Shown: positions 40,831-48,509 of the stretch, one piece after another
Layout: every line of letters starts with the position of its first letter
Position numbering within the stretch: the stretch's first letter is position 1
Origin: Pseudomonadota bacterium
Lineage (GTDB): Bacteria; Desulfobacterota; Desulfovibrionia; Desulfovibrionales; Desulfovibrionaceae
Assembly (NCBI GenBank): GCA_018817515.1
Contig: JAHIUD010000107.1
Coordinates: 1-48,509, forward strand
Direction: 5' to 3'
DNA length: 48,509 bases
Notes under the pieces: model-generated
Seen by the model: only the letters and a program-made list of their open reading frames with translations
What the model was told of the DNA's origin: nothing
Database searches by the model: none
Position numbers and translations under genes: made by a program

Positions 40831-42057
40831 CTAGGATGCCAGGCGGGCCGAGTATTCGTTGATGACGCTGGCCCGGTCCATGCCCGCAGCCAAAAGCCGC
40901 TTGCGCACGCTTAAGTCGTCCCAGGCGGGCTGCAGGCCCACCTCGCGCGGGGGTTTGCCGTTTTGACCCTTGGGCAGCAGCTTCTCACTCAGGTGCGTGT
41001 CGTCGCCCATGAACACGAGCAGCCTGCGCGCCTCGCCCTTGGCCTTGCGGTTCTTGCGCGCCAGCACCTCGATGAGGAAGTCCGTGTAGCGCTGGGACTG
41101 GGGGTTCCAGACCTCGTAGCCGTCCACGTCGTACTCGGCCAGGAGGATGGGCCAGAACTGCTCCGGGTGCGGGATGACCACACCGGCGCCCATGCCCCGC
41201 GCCTCCTCGATGACCTCTGACGCGCGGTAGAAGTAGAGCAGGGGGAAGTCGTCCTTGACACGCAGCTTCACGGCCTGAACAAAGGCCTGCACGCGGGCCA
41301 CCAGGCGATCGCCGTAGCGCGGGCGCATGGCGTCCAGGAAGTTTCGGACAAGCTTGTTCTTGATGGCTCCTGCGGGCAGTCCGTCCTGGTGCCGCTCCAG
41401 CAGCGCCTCCAGCTTGCGGGCGTGCAGCCGGGCGAAGCGGATGGTCTCCTCCGCGGCCCCGGTGAAGGTGGCCACGGCCTGCAGGCGCTCCTCGTCCTTG
41501 CCTGTCAGCACGGCAAGGAATTCAAACAGCTGCGAGGAGCGGTAGCGGAAGGTGTGCGCGAGCATGGAGCGCAGCACCCCGGAACGCGGAAGCATACGGT
41601 TTTCGAAGTGCAGGAGCAGCTGAACCTTCTGGTTGAACCCGGCGGAGTAGCAGTCCACCTCCACGCCGGAATAGGCGCCGTAAGTGGTGATCTCGTTGTG
41701 CTGGGTCGGGATGATCAGCTCCTGGGTCTTGTTGGGAAAGCTGGCCTGGATGCGCTGCTCGATGAGCTGCATGGGGACGTGCTCCGGGTGCCAGTGCACG
41801 GCCAGCACGTTGGTCTGCCGGGCGGCCACCGTGTCCGGGGCGGTGATGCGCGCCGCTTCCTCCGGGGTCAGGGTGGTGGAGGTGATGGCCAGGAAGATGC
41901 GCTCGTCCTCTTCGGTGGGCTCGTCGGGCACGGCGTCGAGATCAGCCGTCTGCTGAGACGGCAAGTCAGACTTGCCGCCTTGGGGGACGGACTTGGCGTT
42001 CTGTGCGCCGGGCTTGTGGCTCTGTAAGGATGAAGGGCTCCCGCCTTGTCGACGCAC
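40831..42057 (-). CDS. PHP-like metallohydrolase of the GAK operon (divergent)
   Basis: A 408-residue protein that I do not recognise as a named family. It has signs of a PHP fold: a His-rich strand LAVHWHPEHVPM near residue 86, a metal-site-like IPHPEQFWPILLAEYDVDGYEVWNPQ block and a late MGDDTHLSEKLLP, which echoes the GSDxH motif seen in the PHP-GT4 gene. The middle contains helical repeats. The first about 55 residues are polar and disordered. The GTG start at 42057, 3 bases after the XXXCH stop, has no good ribosome binding site, so the true start may lie downstream. It is not among the GAK components I know. Confidence 0.6.
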   Translation of the reverse strand: MRRQGGSPSSLQSHKPGAQNAKSVPQGGKSDLPSQQTADLDAVPDEPTEEDERIFLAITSTTLTPEEAARITAPDTVAARQTNVLAVHWHPEHVPMQLIEQRIQASFPNKTQELIIPTQHNEITTYGAYSGVEVDCYSAGFNQKVQLLLHFENRMLPRSGVLRSMLAHTFRYRSSQLFEFLAVLTGKDEERLQAVATFTGAAEETIRFARLHARKLEALLERHQDGLPAGAIKNKLVRNFLDAMRPRYGDRLVARVQAFVQAVKLRVKDDFPLLYFYRASEVIEEARGMGAGVVIPHPEQFWPILLAEYDVDGYEVWNPQSQRYTDFLIEVLARKNRKAKGEARRLLVFMGDDTHLSEKLLPKGQNGKPPREVGLQPAWDDLSVRKRLLAAGMDRASVINEYSARLAS

Positions 42058-42060
42058 CGG

Positions 42061-42594
42061 CTATTTGGCTACGGCGTGGCAGGTCTTCTTGGCGCTCTCG
42101 ATCTCCCCAATGATCATCTCCAGCGCGCCCCGGTCCTTCTTGTCGAAGGCGGTCTTGAGCTCGTTGCAGAGCTTGAGGTGCGGGCCGTAGTCCGCCTCGC
42201 CGCGGGAGGGGTGCGAGCACATGGCCAGGGAGTCGGTCAAAAAGGCCTCCACGATCTCCGCCGGGGGCAGCACGAGGTTGCCCAGGCTGTGCTGCAGGAA
42301 CTTGAAGGAGGTCTTCAGGCGCTTCTTGATGGACTTGTAGGACTCGGCGCGGGGTGTGCCCGTGGCGGTATCCTTCTGTCCGGATGCTCCCTTGGCCTTG
42401 ACCTTCAACTCGGCCAGGCCGCCCTGCTGCTTCAGGGAGAACTCCAGTTTGGCGCAGTGTTCAATCTGTGAGGCGAAGCCGTTGAGCGCGCCCGGCAGAA
42501 CCGCGCGCTTGATGCCCTCGGCCAGGATCTTGAGCAGCCGCTCGGCCTCGCTGCTCTCCAGGATGATCTCAATCTTTTTGTCATTGCTACCCAT
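42061..42594 (-). CDS. XXXCH-domain protein of the GAK system
   Basis: A 177-residue protein. The first half (KIEIILESSEAERLLKILAEGIKRAVLPG-LNGFASQI) is a divergent amphi-Trp-like domain, and the C-terminal helical part ends in KKTCHAVAK with the Cys-His that names the XXXCH family. Such proteins occur with GAK kinases and ATP-grasp enzymes and are otherwise unknown. The ATG at 42594 follows GGAGGAGG; a second upstream ATG (42609) sits inside that ribosome binding site. It is the first gene of the eight-gene minus-strand operon, directly below the Pho-box-like promoter region. Confidence 0.85.
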   Translation of the reverse strand: MGSNDKKIEIILESSEAERLLKILAEGIKRAVLPGALNGFASQIEHCAKLEFSLKQQGGLAELKVKAKGASGQKDTATGTPRAESYKSIKKRLKTSFKFLQHSLGNLVLPPAEIVEAFLTDSLAMCSHPSRGEADYGPHLKLCNELKTAFDKKDRGALEMIIGEIESAKKTCHAVAK

Positions 42595-42650
42595 GGTGTC
42601 CTCCTCCATGTTTCGTGTCCGCCAGGACTACCCCGGAAAACAGCGCCGGT

Positions 42651-42678
42651 TGTCACCCCAATGTTACGATGGCGTGAA
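42651..42678. promoter_or_regulatory. Pho-box-like array A between GAK operon and arsC
   Basis: TGTCAC (42651-42656), TGTTAC (42662-42667) and CGTGAA (42673-42678) repeat at an exact 11-bp period, like the half-sites of a PhoB operator. The units are near-palindromic, so direction is uncertain: toward arsC, with GAATAT at 42702 as a possible -10, or toward the GAK operon. Confidence 0.55.
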
Positions 42679-42727
42679 ATCGCGCAGCTGGTCTGCGCCG
42701 GGAATATCTCCGTGCCGCTGCAGGCTC

Positions 42728-42755
42728 CTCACATCTTTGGAACGCTGGCGTAACA
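42728..42755 (-). promoter_or_regulatory. Pho-box-like array B of the GAK operon
   Basis: On the minus strand TGTTAC (42755-42750), CGTTCC (42744-42739) and TGTGAG (42733-42728) repeat every 11 bp. Nineteen bases downstream lies GATATTCC (-10 hexamer GATATT at 42708-42703), the same spacing and element as at 45264 and 31033. Confidence 0.55.
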
Positions 42756-42837
42756 TTGGCGGTGCATGGTCGGCAGTGTTGACCAGAACAGCAGCGCGCC
42801 GCTTGAGGTCGTACAACCCCATCGCCAGGAGTGAGAC

Positions 42838-43293
42838 ATGGAAAAGCTAAAGGTATTGTTCCTCTGCACGCAAAACAGCGCGCGCAGCCAGATGGCGGAG
42901 GAGTTCCTTCGCCAGTTCGCCGGGGATTCCTTCGAGGTGGAGAGCGCGGGCCTTGAGCCCGCCGCTGCGGTCAATCCCCTGGTGGTGGAGGTCATGGCCG
43001 AGGTGGGACTCGACCTCTCGCAAAAGAAGCCGCAGAGCGTCTTTGATCTGTTCCGGGCCGGGCGCATCTACGATTTCCTCATCACCGTATGCGATTCCAC
43101 TACGGCGGAGCGCTGTCCGATATTCCCCGGCATGACCCAACGCTGGCACTGGCCCTTTCCGGATCCTGCCAAGGCGTCGGGCACGCGCGAGGAGCAGCTG
43201 GCCGAGGTCAGGCGCATCCGCGAGCTCATTCGCGAGCGTGTACAGCGTCCTTTCAATGCGACCTTCGATGCGCAGGACCCCTTCGCCAGATAG
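42838..43293 (+). CDS. arsC: Arsenate reductase-type low-molecular-weight phosphatase (ArsC)
   Basis: A 151-residue protein of the low-molecular-weight protein tyrosine phosphatase fold that includes thioredoxin-coupled arsenate reductases. The phosphate loop CTQNSARS starts at Cys10 and ends with Arg16. Cys85 and Cys93 ([15 protein letters not shown]) match the second and third redox cysteines of that ArsC class, and the DP general-acid motif is seen in [13 protein letters not shown] precedes the ATG. Arsenate enters through phosphate transporters, so placement beside Pho-like promoters makes sense. No arsR or arsenite pump gene is adjacent. Confidence 0.9.
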   Translation: MEKLKVLFLCTQNSARSQMAEEFLRQFAGDSFEVESAGLEPAAAVNPLVVEVMAEVGLDLSQKKPQSVFDLFRAGRIYDFLITVCDSTTAERCPIFPGMTQRWHWPFPDPAKASGTREEQLAEVRRIRELIRERVQRPFNATFDAQDPFAR

Positions 43294-43307
43294 GCTGCGC
43301 CCGCAGT

Positions 43308-45173
43308 TCAGGCGGCCTTGGGCGGTCGGCAGTCCGTGGGGTTCCGGTCTTCGCTGGCTGTCTTTGGCGCATGGTGAGCCAAAAATCGCCGGGCGCCCTC
43401 CGAGCCCATGAACCGGGCCAGCACGCGCTGATCCGCAGAGCGCAGGTCCACGCAGATGAGCCCGTCCAGGCAGTCGCCGAAGTCCGGGTCCAGGTTGAAG
43501 GCCGCGATGCGCCCGCCGAGTTTCAGGTATTGCCGCAAGAGCACAGGGATGCCCCGGCCCGACTCAACCTCGGCCACCAGGTCGTTGATGTCGGAGGGAT
43601 CGCGGAAGGCCGTCTCCGGCACGCTCAGGTCCAGCCGGGAGAGCTGGCCGCCCTTGGGCGCGCGCGTGGGCCTGACCAGCCGGGCCAGCTCGGCGTCGAA
43701 GCTGTGGCGGCGCAGGAAGGTCATCATGATCTCCCGCGAGAGCGGGTGATAATCCCCGGAGATGCTGACGCAGCCGAAGAGCTTGCTGTAGCGCGGGTTT
43801 CTCGCCACATACTCGGCCAGGCCCTTCCAGAGCAGCAAAAGCGGCTGGTAGGACTTCTGGTAGCGCGGGCGCACAAAGCTGCGGCCCAGCTCCAGGGCCG
43901 GGCCCAGGCGGTCCCAGAAGCCGTGCTTGATGCGGAACTGGCTGGCTGTGTACATGCCGCCTGTGCCCTGGACGGCGAGCACCTCGTCGGTGCCGGCGAA
44001 GCGGTACGCCCCGGCCACCTCGCGGTCCTTCTCGTGCCACAGGACCAGGTGCCGGTAGTGGCTGTCGAAGCGGTCCGTGTCCAGTGATTCGCCCGTGCCC
44101 TCGCCCACTCGGCGGAAGGTGGCCTCGCGCAGGCGCGAGACCTCGTGCAGCACGGCGGGGATCTCGGCGGCCTTGGCCTCGAACACGATGAAGGGCTCGC
44201 TGCGGGCCAGGATGCGGTCGGCGGGCAGGGCGTCGATCTCGGCCTGGCGCGCCAGGTGCGGCTTTTGCGCGGCCAGGGCCTTCTGCGCCTTGGCGCGGTC
44301 CGCGATCTTGACCAGGCCCTGGCGGCCACGGTTGCGCAGCAGGTGGCAGCGGAAGCGCAGGTAGGCCGAAGCCTCGTCATTGGTGGCGAAGGCGGCGAGC
44401 TTCTCCGGGCTGATGGGCGTGCCCAGGGACAGCTCCAGCTCCTGGCCGCAGTGGCCCAGGTTTTCGTGCGGCAAAAGCAGGGTGCGCAGGCGCGGATGCA
44501 CCAGCCCGGCGGCCTGGAAGAGCGCGCTGTTGCGGCCCCGGAAGAACACCGGCAGCACCGGCGCCTTGGCCTTGCGCACGATGGCCGCCACGCCGGGCTG
44601 CCAGGGCGGGTCGACCACCATGCGCTTCTTCAGGGCCAGGCTCGAAACCTCGCCCGCCGGAAAGGCGATGAGCGCGCCGCCCTGCTTGAGCCAGGCAAGG
44701 GAGGCCCGCAGTCCGGCCATGTTGCGCGTGGCCGAGCCCTTGCCGCCAAAGGGGTCGAGCTCGATGAGCAGGGGCCGCATTTCGGGGATGCTCGCCAGCA
44801 GGTGGTTGGCCAGGATCTTCACGTCCGGCCGGATCTCCAGGAGGATGCGCGCCAGCACGAGCCCCTCCACAACGCCGAAGGGGTGGTTGGACACGATGAA
44901 CAGCGGCCCCTGGCGCGGTATGTTCTTGAGGTCGTCGTGGGCCACCTTGAAGCCCACGGCCAACTCGTCCAGGGCGCGCACCAGGAAGTCCGGGGTGCCC
45001 TCGGGCCCGGCTGGCCGGGTGTTGGCGCGGGCGTACATGGTGTTCAGCGTGCTCAGGCGCAGGAGTTTTTTCAGGGGCTTGTGCAGGGCGGACTTGAGCG
45101 CGGCCTGGAAGGGGTTGCCCGTGACGGGCGGAAGCTGGAAAGGGCCTTCGTCGGGGAAGGTGCTGTTTTGCAT
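43308..45173 (-). CDS. olsF: OlsF-like bifunctional acyltransferase (ornithine-lipid synthase)
   Basis: A 621-residue protein joining two acyltransferases. The N-terminal PlsC-like domain carries FIVSNHPFGVVEG (His97 and Glu103; most relatives have Asp at the second place) and FPAGEVS at 171-177. The C-terminal part (after about residue 300) is a GNAT fold of the OlsB/hemolysin type: LREATFRRVGEGTG, LVLWHEKDREVAGAYR, LELGRSFVRPRYQKS, LFGCVSISGDY. This order matches OlsF, which makes phosphate-free ornithine lipids that replace phospholipids in phosphate starvation. The ATG at 45173 has AAGGG upstream, and a Pho-box-like array lies 115 bases before it. Confidence 0.85.
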   Translation of the reverse strand: MQNSTFPDEGPFQLPPVTGNPFQAALKSALHKPLKKLLRLSTLNTMYARANTRPAGPEGTPDFLVRALDELAVGFKVAHDDLKNIPRQGPLFIVSNHPFGVVEGLVLARILLEIRPDVKILANHLLASIPEMRPLLIELDPFGGKGSATRNMAGLRASLAWLKQGGALIAFPAGEVSSLALKKRMVVDPPWQPGVAAIVRKAKAPVLPVFFRGRNSALFQAAGLVHPRLRTLLLPHENLGHCGQELELSLGTPISPEKLAAFATNDEASAYLRFRCHLLRNRGRQGLVKIADRAKAQKALAAQKPHLARQAEIDALPADRILARSEPFIVFEAKAAEIPAVLHEVSRLREATFRRVGEGTGESLDTDRFDSHYRHLVLWHEKDREVAGAYRFAGTDEVLAVQGTGGMYTASQFRIKHGFWDRLGPALELGRSFVRPRYQKSYQPLLLLWKGLAEYVARNPRYSKLFGCVSISGDYHPLSREIMMTFLRRHSFDAELARLVRPTRAPKGGQLSRLDLSVPETAFRDPSDINDLVAEVESGRGIPVLLRQYLKLGGRIAAFNLDPDFGDCLDGLICVDLRSADQRVLARFMGSEGARRFLAHHAPKTASEDRNPTDCRPPKAA

Positions 45174-45477
45174 ATGCGTCCCTTTGCTGCTGGTTCGCGG
45201 CGCCAACCTTGGGCGCCGGGGAAACCGGCAACGCGGTGCGTCCGCGTCCCGTCTGCAAAAGGGAATATGCGGTTCAAGGCGGCGCTTGGTGACCGCAGCG
45301 TGACAACGGAGTGAAACTCGCGTCCGCGCGTTCAGGCTCCGGCGAAGTCGGTTGAGGGCGCCTCATGTGCGCCTGTGTATTTTTGTTCGCAGTATTCTTA
45401 AAACAGTTGCCCATTGTATTGCTTGGGGTATATGTTTTATTCTTGTGAAAAGGTCTCATGCATCCTGGGGGCAGCCG
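45174..45477. other. Divergent regulatory gap between OlsF-like and sensor genes
   Basis: About 300 bases without a gene. The left part carries the Pho-box-like array. The right part is AT-rich (45380-45450) and holds a possible promoter for the sensor gene, TTGCCC near 45410 with TATATG about 16 bases later; it is not certain. Confidence 0.5.
45289..45316 (-). promoter_or_regulatory. Pho-box-like array of the OlsF-like gene
   Basis: On the minus strand TTTCAC (45316-45311), TGTCAC (45305-45300) and GGTCAC (45294-45289) repeat at an 11-bp period. Nineteen bases after the last unit is CATATTCCC (-10 hexamer CATATT at 45269-45264). The best of the arrays in this window. Confidence 0.65.
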
Positions 45478-48400
45478 ATGCCGGAATTAGCCAAAGTGAT
45501 CGCCACCAGTGAAGACTGGCTCATGGAGAGAGTGCTGTCCTATGCGCTGGCGCGGGGATACACAAAATACACCTCCACCCTCAAGGAGGCCTGGAGGCTT
45601 TCCATCAGCGGGCTCTCCGGGGCCCTGCTGAGCGCCTTGCCCGGCGCCCTTGAAGGCATGGAACTCGGACCGGACGACACCTACGCTGGAGACGCGGCCT
45701 CGGCCTTCGCGGTCCAGGAGGCGCGCCTGCACAGGACCAGGGGCATCAGCCTGGCCATGTTCCTCGGCCTGCTCAAGTACTATCGCCAGAGCTACCTCGA
45801 CCTCTTGGAGCAGGCCGAAATGGCGGACGGGCGCGCCGAGGCCCGGCGCTTTGTGGAGCGCTTCTTCGACCGCGTGGAGGTGGGCATCGCCTCGGAATGG
45901 TGCTCCCTCTCCGAGCAGGCGAAGCTTGACGGCCTGCAGGAAGCCAACCGGCTCATGGTCAACGAAAAGAACCGCTACCTGACTCTTTTCGAGAGCCTAT
46001 CCACCCCTGTGGTCTTCATCAGCCAGGCTGGGCTCATTGAGAACATCAACCTCGCGGCCCTGACCTGGCTGGGGCAGGAGTCCACACCCGGCGCGGAGTA
46101 TTTCCACGCCTCCGCAGCGGATCTGGCGGACGGCGATGGCCGGGAGATCTTCAGCGGCCGGGCGGCGACCGAGGTCTTCCCCTGGCTTGCGCAGCCGCTT
46201 GAGCGGATGCTCAAGTATGGCGGCGGGCAGGTGTCACTGACACATCGCCTCGGAAAGGGGCGCTCGGGCCGGGACGTCATCGCCACGGTCACGACCAACC
46301 AGGACATCAGCGGGCAGTATCAGGGGGTCGTGCTCGTCATCCAGGAGGTTACCGAGCTGGTCCGTTCCCGGGAGCTGGTGGCGGAGTCCAACCGCCGCCT
46401 GGAGGCCGAGGTCCGGATGCGGACCAAAGCGCTGGAGCAGGCCAACCTTCGCCTCAAGGACGAGGTGCGCGAGCGCGAGCTCTACCAGCAGGCCCTCACC
46501 GAGAGCGCCAGCCTGTACCGCGCCGTGGTGGAGGACCAGGGCGAGCTCATTTGCCGCTTCCAGCCGCAGGGCGTCATCTTGTTCGCCAACAAGGCCTACA
46601 CGCGCGTTTTTGGCGGTGGCCTCGTGTCCCAGGCCGAGATCCCTGCCCGGATCCAGCACCAGGGGGTGGAGCGGAGCCTGGACGACGTTTTGGCCCTGAT
46701 CACCGAGCAGAGCCCGGTGCTCGGCTTCGAGCAGCAGGCCAGCACGCCTTCGGGCCAGAAGCTCTGGTACAGCTGGACCTGCCGGGGCATTTACGGCTCC
46801 GAGGGTGCGCTGGTGGCCTACCAGCTGGTGGGGCAGGACGTGACCAGGGCGCGGGAGGCCGAGCAGGCCCTGCGCGAGCTCAACGAATCCCTGGAGCGGA
46901 CCGTGCAGGAGCGCACGGACAAGCTCGAGGAGCGCGCCCAAAGCTTCGAGCGCATGAACGAAAACCTCACCCGGCAGGTGGAGAGCCGCAAGCAGGCGGA
47001 GCTGGCCCTGGCCAAGGCTGCGGCGGAACAGCAGGTCAAGGTGCGCCAGATCACGGCGCTCTACGGCCTGTCCGAGGTGCTGCGCACGCACTGGAATAGC
47101 GCGCAGGAGATGCTCAGCCATGCGGCGGACGCGCTCCAGCAGGGCTGGCGCAAGCAGGGCGGTGTGGCGGGGGAGATCGTCTTTGACGGGCAGCCCTGCC
47201 GCAGCCAGAACTATCAGGACGGCCGCGAGGGGCTGACGCGGCCGTTGACGACTTTTGGCCAGGTGCGGGGCAGCGTGGCCATCTTCCATGTCGGACCAGA
47301 CGCGCCGAAGGGGGGGATGCTCTTCCAGAAGGACGAGAAGGAACTGCTCACCACCATAGCGCACCAGATCGAGCGGTCGCTTGAGGCCTACCTCTCGCAC
47401 ACGCGCCTCGCCCAGTCCGAACACGAGTTCCGGGAATTCTTTGACAACGCGGCCGAGGCCATCTTCATCCATGATGAAAACGGGCAGATCCTTGACGCCA
47501 ACATCAACGCGGGGATCTGGCTCAACCTCGCCACCGAGGACATGGTCGGCGCGAGCCTTCTTGATTTCGCCATCGATGAGGACAGGGAGGGCATGGCCGG
47601 GAGGTTCTTGAACGCCCTGCGAGAGGCCCCGGAGATGTTCCAGCTCACCCTCCGGCGCAAGGACGGTTTCGCCATTCCCCTGGAGCTGCTCTGCCAGGCC
47701 CAGGACTACCAGGGCCGCAGGGTGCTGGTCAGCAGCGGCCGCAACATCACCAAGCGCCAACAGGCTGAGGCCGAGGCCCAGCGCCGCATGGACCAGGAGC
47801 GGCTTCTGTCCGGCATCTCCTCGCGTCTGGTCAATGCCATCGGCTCGGAAATCCCAGCCGCAATGCACGAGACTTTAGCCGAGGTCTGCGGATTCGTCGG
47901 CATGCAGCGCGCGGCGGTCTATCGTTTTGAGGAGTCCAGGCAGCGCTTTGACCTGGCCCACCAGTGGAGCGCCGAGGGCCTGCAGGGCCTGCCCAAGATC
48001 CTGAAGACCTTGGGCCGGGTCAAGACGCCCTGGCTTTTCGAGCGCACCCTGACCAAGGAGTGGCTGACCATACGCGCAGCGGACCACCTGCCTCCGGCGG
48101 CGTACAAGGAGAAGCGCCTCTTGGGCGAGGCCGGGGTCAATTGCCTGACTGTGGTGCCCATGTCCCTGCGGGGGCGGCTCCAGGGCTTGTTCCTGGTGGC
48201 CAGCCAGAAGTCCGCCCTCTTGCCCGCCCCGGACCCCCGGCTGCTGCTCCAGTTCGCGACCATGTTCTCCAACGTCATGCTGCGCCAGCACATCCGCAAG
48301 GCCTTGAACGAGAACGCCAACCTCACGACGTCCATCCTGAACGCCCTGTCGACCTACCTCTGCGTGCTGGACAAGCGCGGCGAAATCACCCTGGTCAACC

Positions 48401-48509
48401 GCACCCTCCGGCTCGCTCCGTTCATCGTCGTCTTCGTGGACTCGAAGATCATAGGGGCGCTTGCGAAGGCGGTGGACCTATACCGGTCAGTAAAGCCTGG
48501 CCAAACGCG
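45478..48509 (+). CDS. Multi-PAS/GAF sensor protein, 3' end outside window
   Basis: More than 1,000 codons are visible and the frame is open to the window edge. Order of parts: an N-terminal helical domain (1-165, LMERVLSYALARGYTKYTSTLKEAW...), PAS 1 (about 167-285, FESLSTPVVFISQAG), a coiled coil (about 300-340), PAS 2 (about 342-460, YRAVVEDQGELICRF), a long coiled coil (460-525), a GAF-like part (525-640), PAS 3 (about 645-760, EAIFIHDENGQILDANINA), GAF (about 775-945) and the start of PAS 4 (about 953). A histidine kinase or diguanylate cyclase output is expected beyond the edge but is not seen. The start ATG 45478 follows GGGGGCAG. The last about 35 codons fit PAS poorly. Confidence 0.82.
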   Translation, partial: MPELAKVIATSEDWLMERVLSYALARGYTKYTSTLKEAWRLSISGLSGALLSALPGALEGMELGPDDTYAGDAASAFAVQEARLHRTRGISLAMFLGLLKYYRQSYLDLLEQAEMADGRAEARRFVERFFDRVEVGIASEWCSLSEQAKLDGLQEANRLMVNEKNRYLTLFESLSTPVVFISQAGLIENINLAALTWLGQESTPGAEYFHASAADLADGDGREIFSGRAATEVFPWLAQPLERMLKYGGGQVSLTHRLGKGRSGRDVIATVTTNQDISGQYQGVVLVIQEVTELVRSRELVAESNRRLEAEVRMRTKALEQANLRLKDEVRERELYQQALTESASLYRAVVEDQGELICRFQPQGVILFANKAYTRVFGGGLVSQAEIPARIQHQGVERSLDDVLALITEQSPVLGFEQQASTPSGQKLWYSWTCRGIYGSEGALVAYQLVGQDVTRAREAEQALRELNESLERTVQERTDKLEERAQSFERMNENLTRQVESRKQAELALAKAAAEQQVKVRQITALYGLSEVLRTHWNSAQEMLSHAADALQQGWRKQGGVAGEIVFDGQPCRSQNYQDGREGLTRPLTTFGQVRGSVAIFHVGPDAPKGGMLFQKDEKELLTTIAHQIERSLEAYLSHTRLAQSEHEFREFFDNAAEAIFIHDENGQILDANINAGIWLNLATEDMVGASLLDFAIDEDREGMAGRFLNALREAPEMFQLTLRRKDGFAIPLELLCQAQDYQGRRVLVSSGRNITKRQQAEAEAQRRMDQERLLSGISSRLVNAIGSEIPAAMHETLAEVCGFVGMQRAAVYRFEESRQRFDLAHQWSAEGLQGLPKILKTLGRVKTPWLFERTLTKEWLTIRAADHLPPAAYKEKRLLGEAGVNCLTVVPMSLRGRLQGLFLVASQKSALLPAPDPRLLLQFATMFSNVMLRQHIRKALNENANLTTSILNALSTYLCVLDKRGEITLVNRTLRLAPFIVVFVDSKIIGALAKAVDLYRSVKPGQT

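Noticed and set aside
46234-47868. Long minus-strand open frame of 544 codons
   Set aside because: Opposite the PAS/GAF sensor gene; Leu/Arg/His-rich shadow without recognisable domains.

Overview
The window looks like part of a chromosome of a GC-rich sulfate-reducing deltaproteobacterium (Desulfovibrionales-like). The evidence is a full-length DsrC sulfur-trafficking protein at the left edge, hydrogenase maturation genes hypD-hypE, an archaeal/Thermus-type TtuA/TtuB tRNA thiolation pair, and a GAK-type (ATP-grasp and kinase) gene set of the kind I associate with this group. I see no rRNA, CRISPR array, integrase or complete insertion sequence.

Layout. 1-3.9 kb: dsrC with a strong UUCG terminator, a DinB-like protein, hypD-hypE and a DUF2238 membrane protein. 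3.9-5.3 kb: a small accessory patch with an AT-richer HEPN-like gene and a higBA toxin-antitoxin module. The higBA module lies between two nearly identical 88-bp direct repeats, which are two copies of the 3' end of the neighbouring glycosyltransferase gene. 5.2-8.9 kb: glycosyltransferase, ttuA, ttuB, a CheY-like receiver, a GtrB/DPM1-like glycosyltransferase and initiator tRNA-Met.

9.2-29.6 kb: a surface-polysaccharide locus. One minus-strand operon has two methyltransferases, a sugar-nucleotide reductase, a zinc alcohol dehydrogenase and a Wzx-like flippase. It is followed by two small membrane proteins with winged-helix-like tails, a methyltransferase and a glycosyltransferase. A second long minus-strand operon (26615 down to 17396) encodes a nucleotidyltransferase-kinase with HldE domains in reversed order, a sugar-phosphate nucleotidyltransferase, a GmhA-like isomerase, a dehydratase, an epimerase, a split transketolase, a HAD phosphatase, an APH-type kinase and a methyltransferase. 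Together these could make sedoheptulose-7-phosphate and turn it into a modified NDP-heptose. A large GT-C-like membrane protein and a small membrane protein follow on the plus strand.

29.9-45.3 kb: a phosphate-stress-like region. It holds a CorA-like channel, a PhoB-type regulator, a DksA-type zinc finger protein, a PHP-GT4 fusion, an eight-gene minus-strand operon carrying the GAK set (XXXCH, PHP-like, amphi-Trp, PhoU-APH fusion, ATP-grasp, HprK-like kinase, CofD-like, second amphi-Trp), an ArsC-type reductase and an OlsF-like two-domain acyltransferase. Several promoters here carry direct repeats with an 11-bp period that resemble Pho boxes, three of them with the same 19-nt spacing to an (A)TATTCC-like element. 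This suggests that the GAK system and ornithine-lipid synthesis belong to one phosphate-starvation regulon. 45.5-48.5 kb: a large multi-PAS/GAF sensor protein cut by the window edge.

All calls rest on reading the sequence and remembered family motifs. No database search was run.
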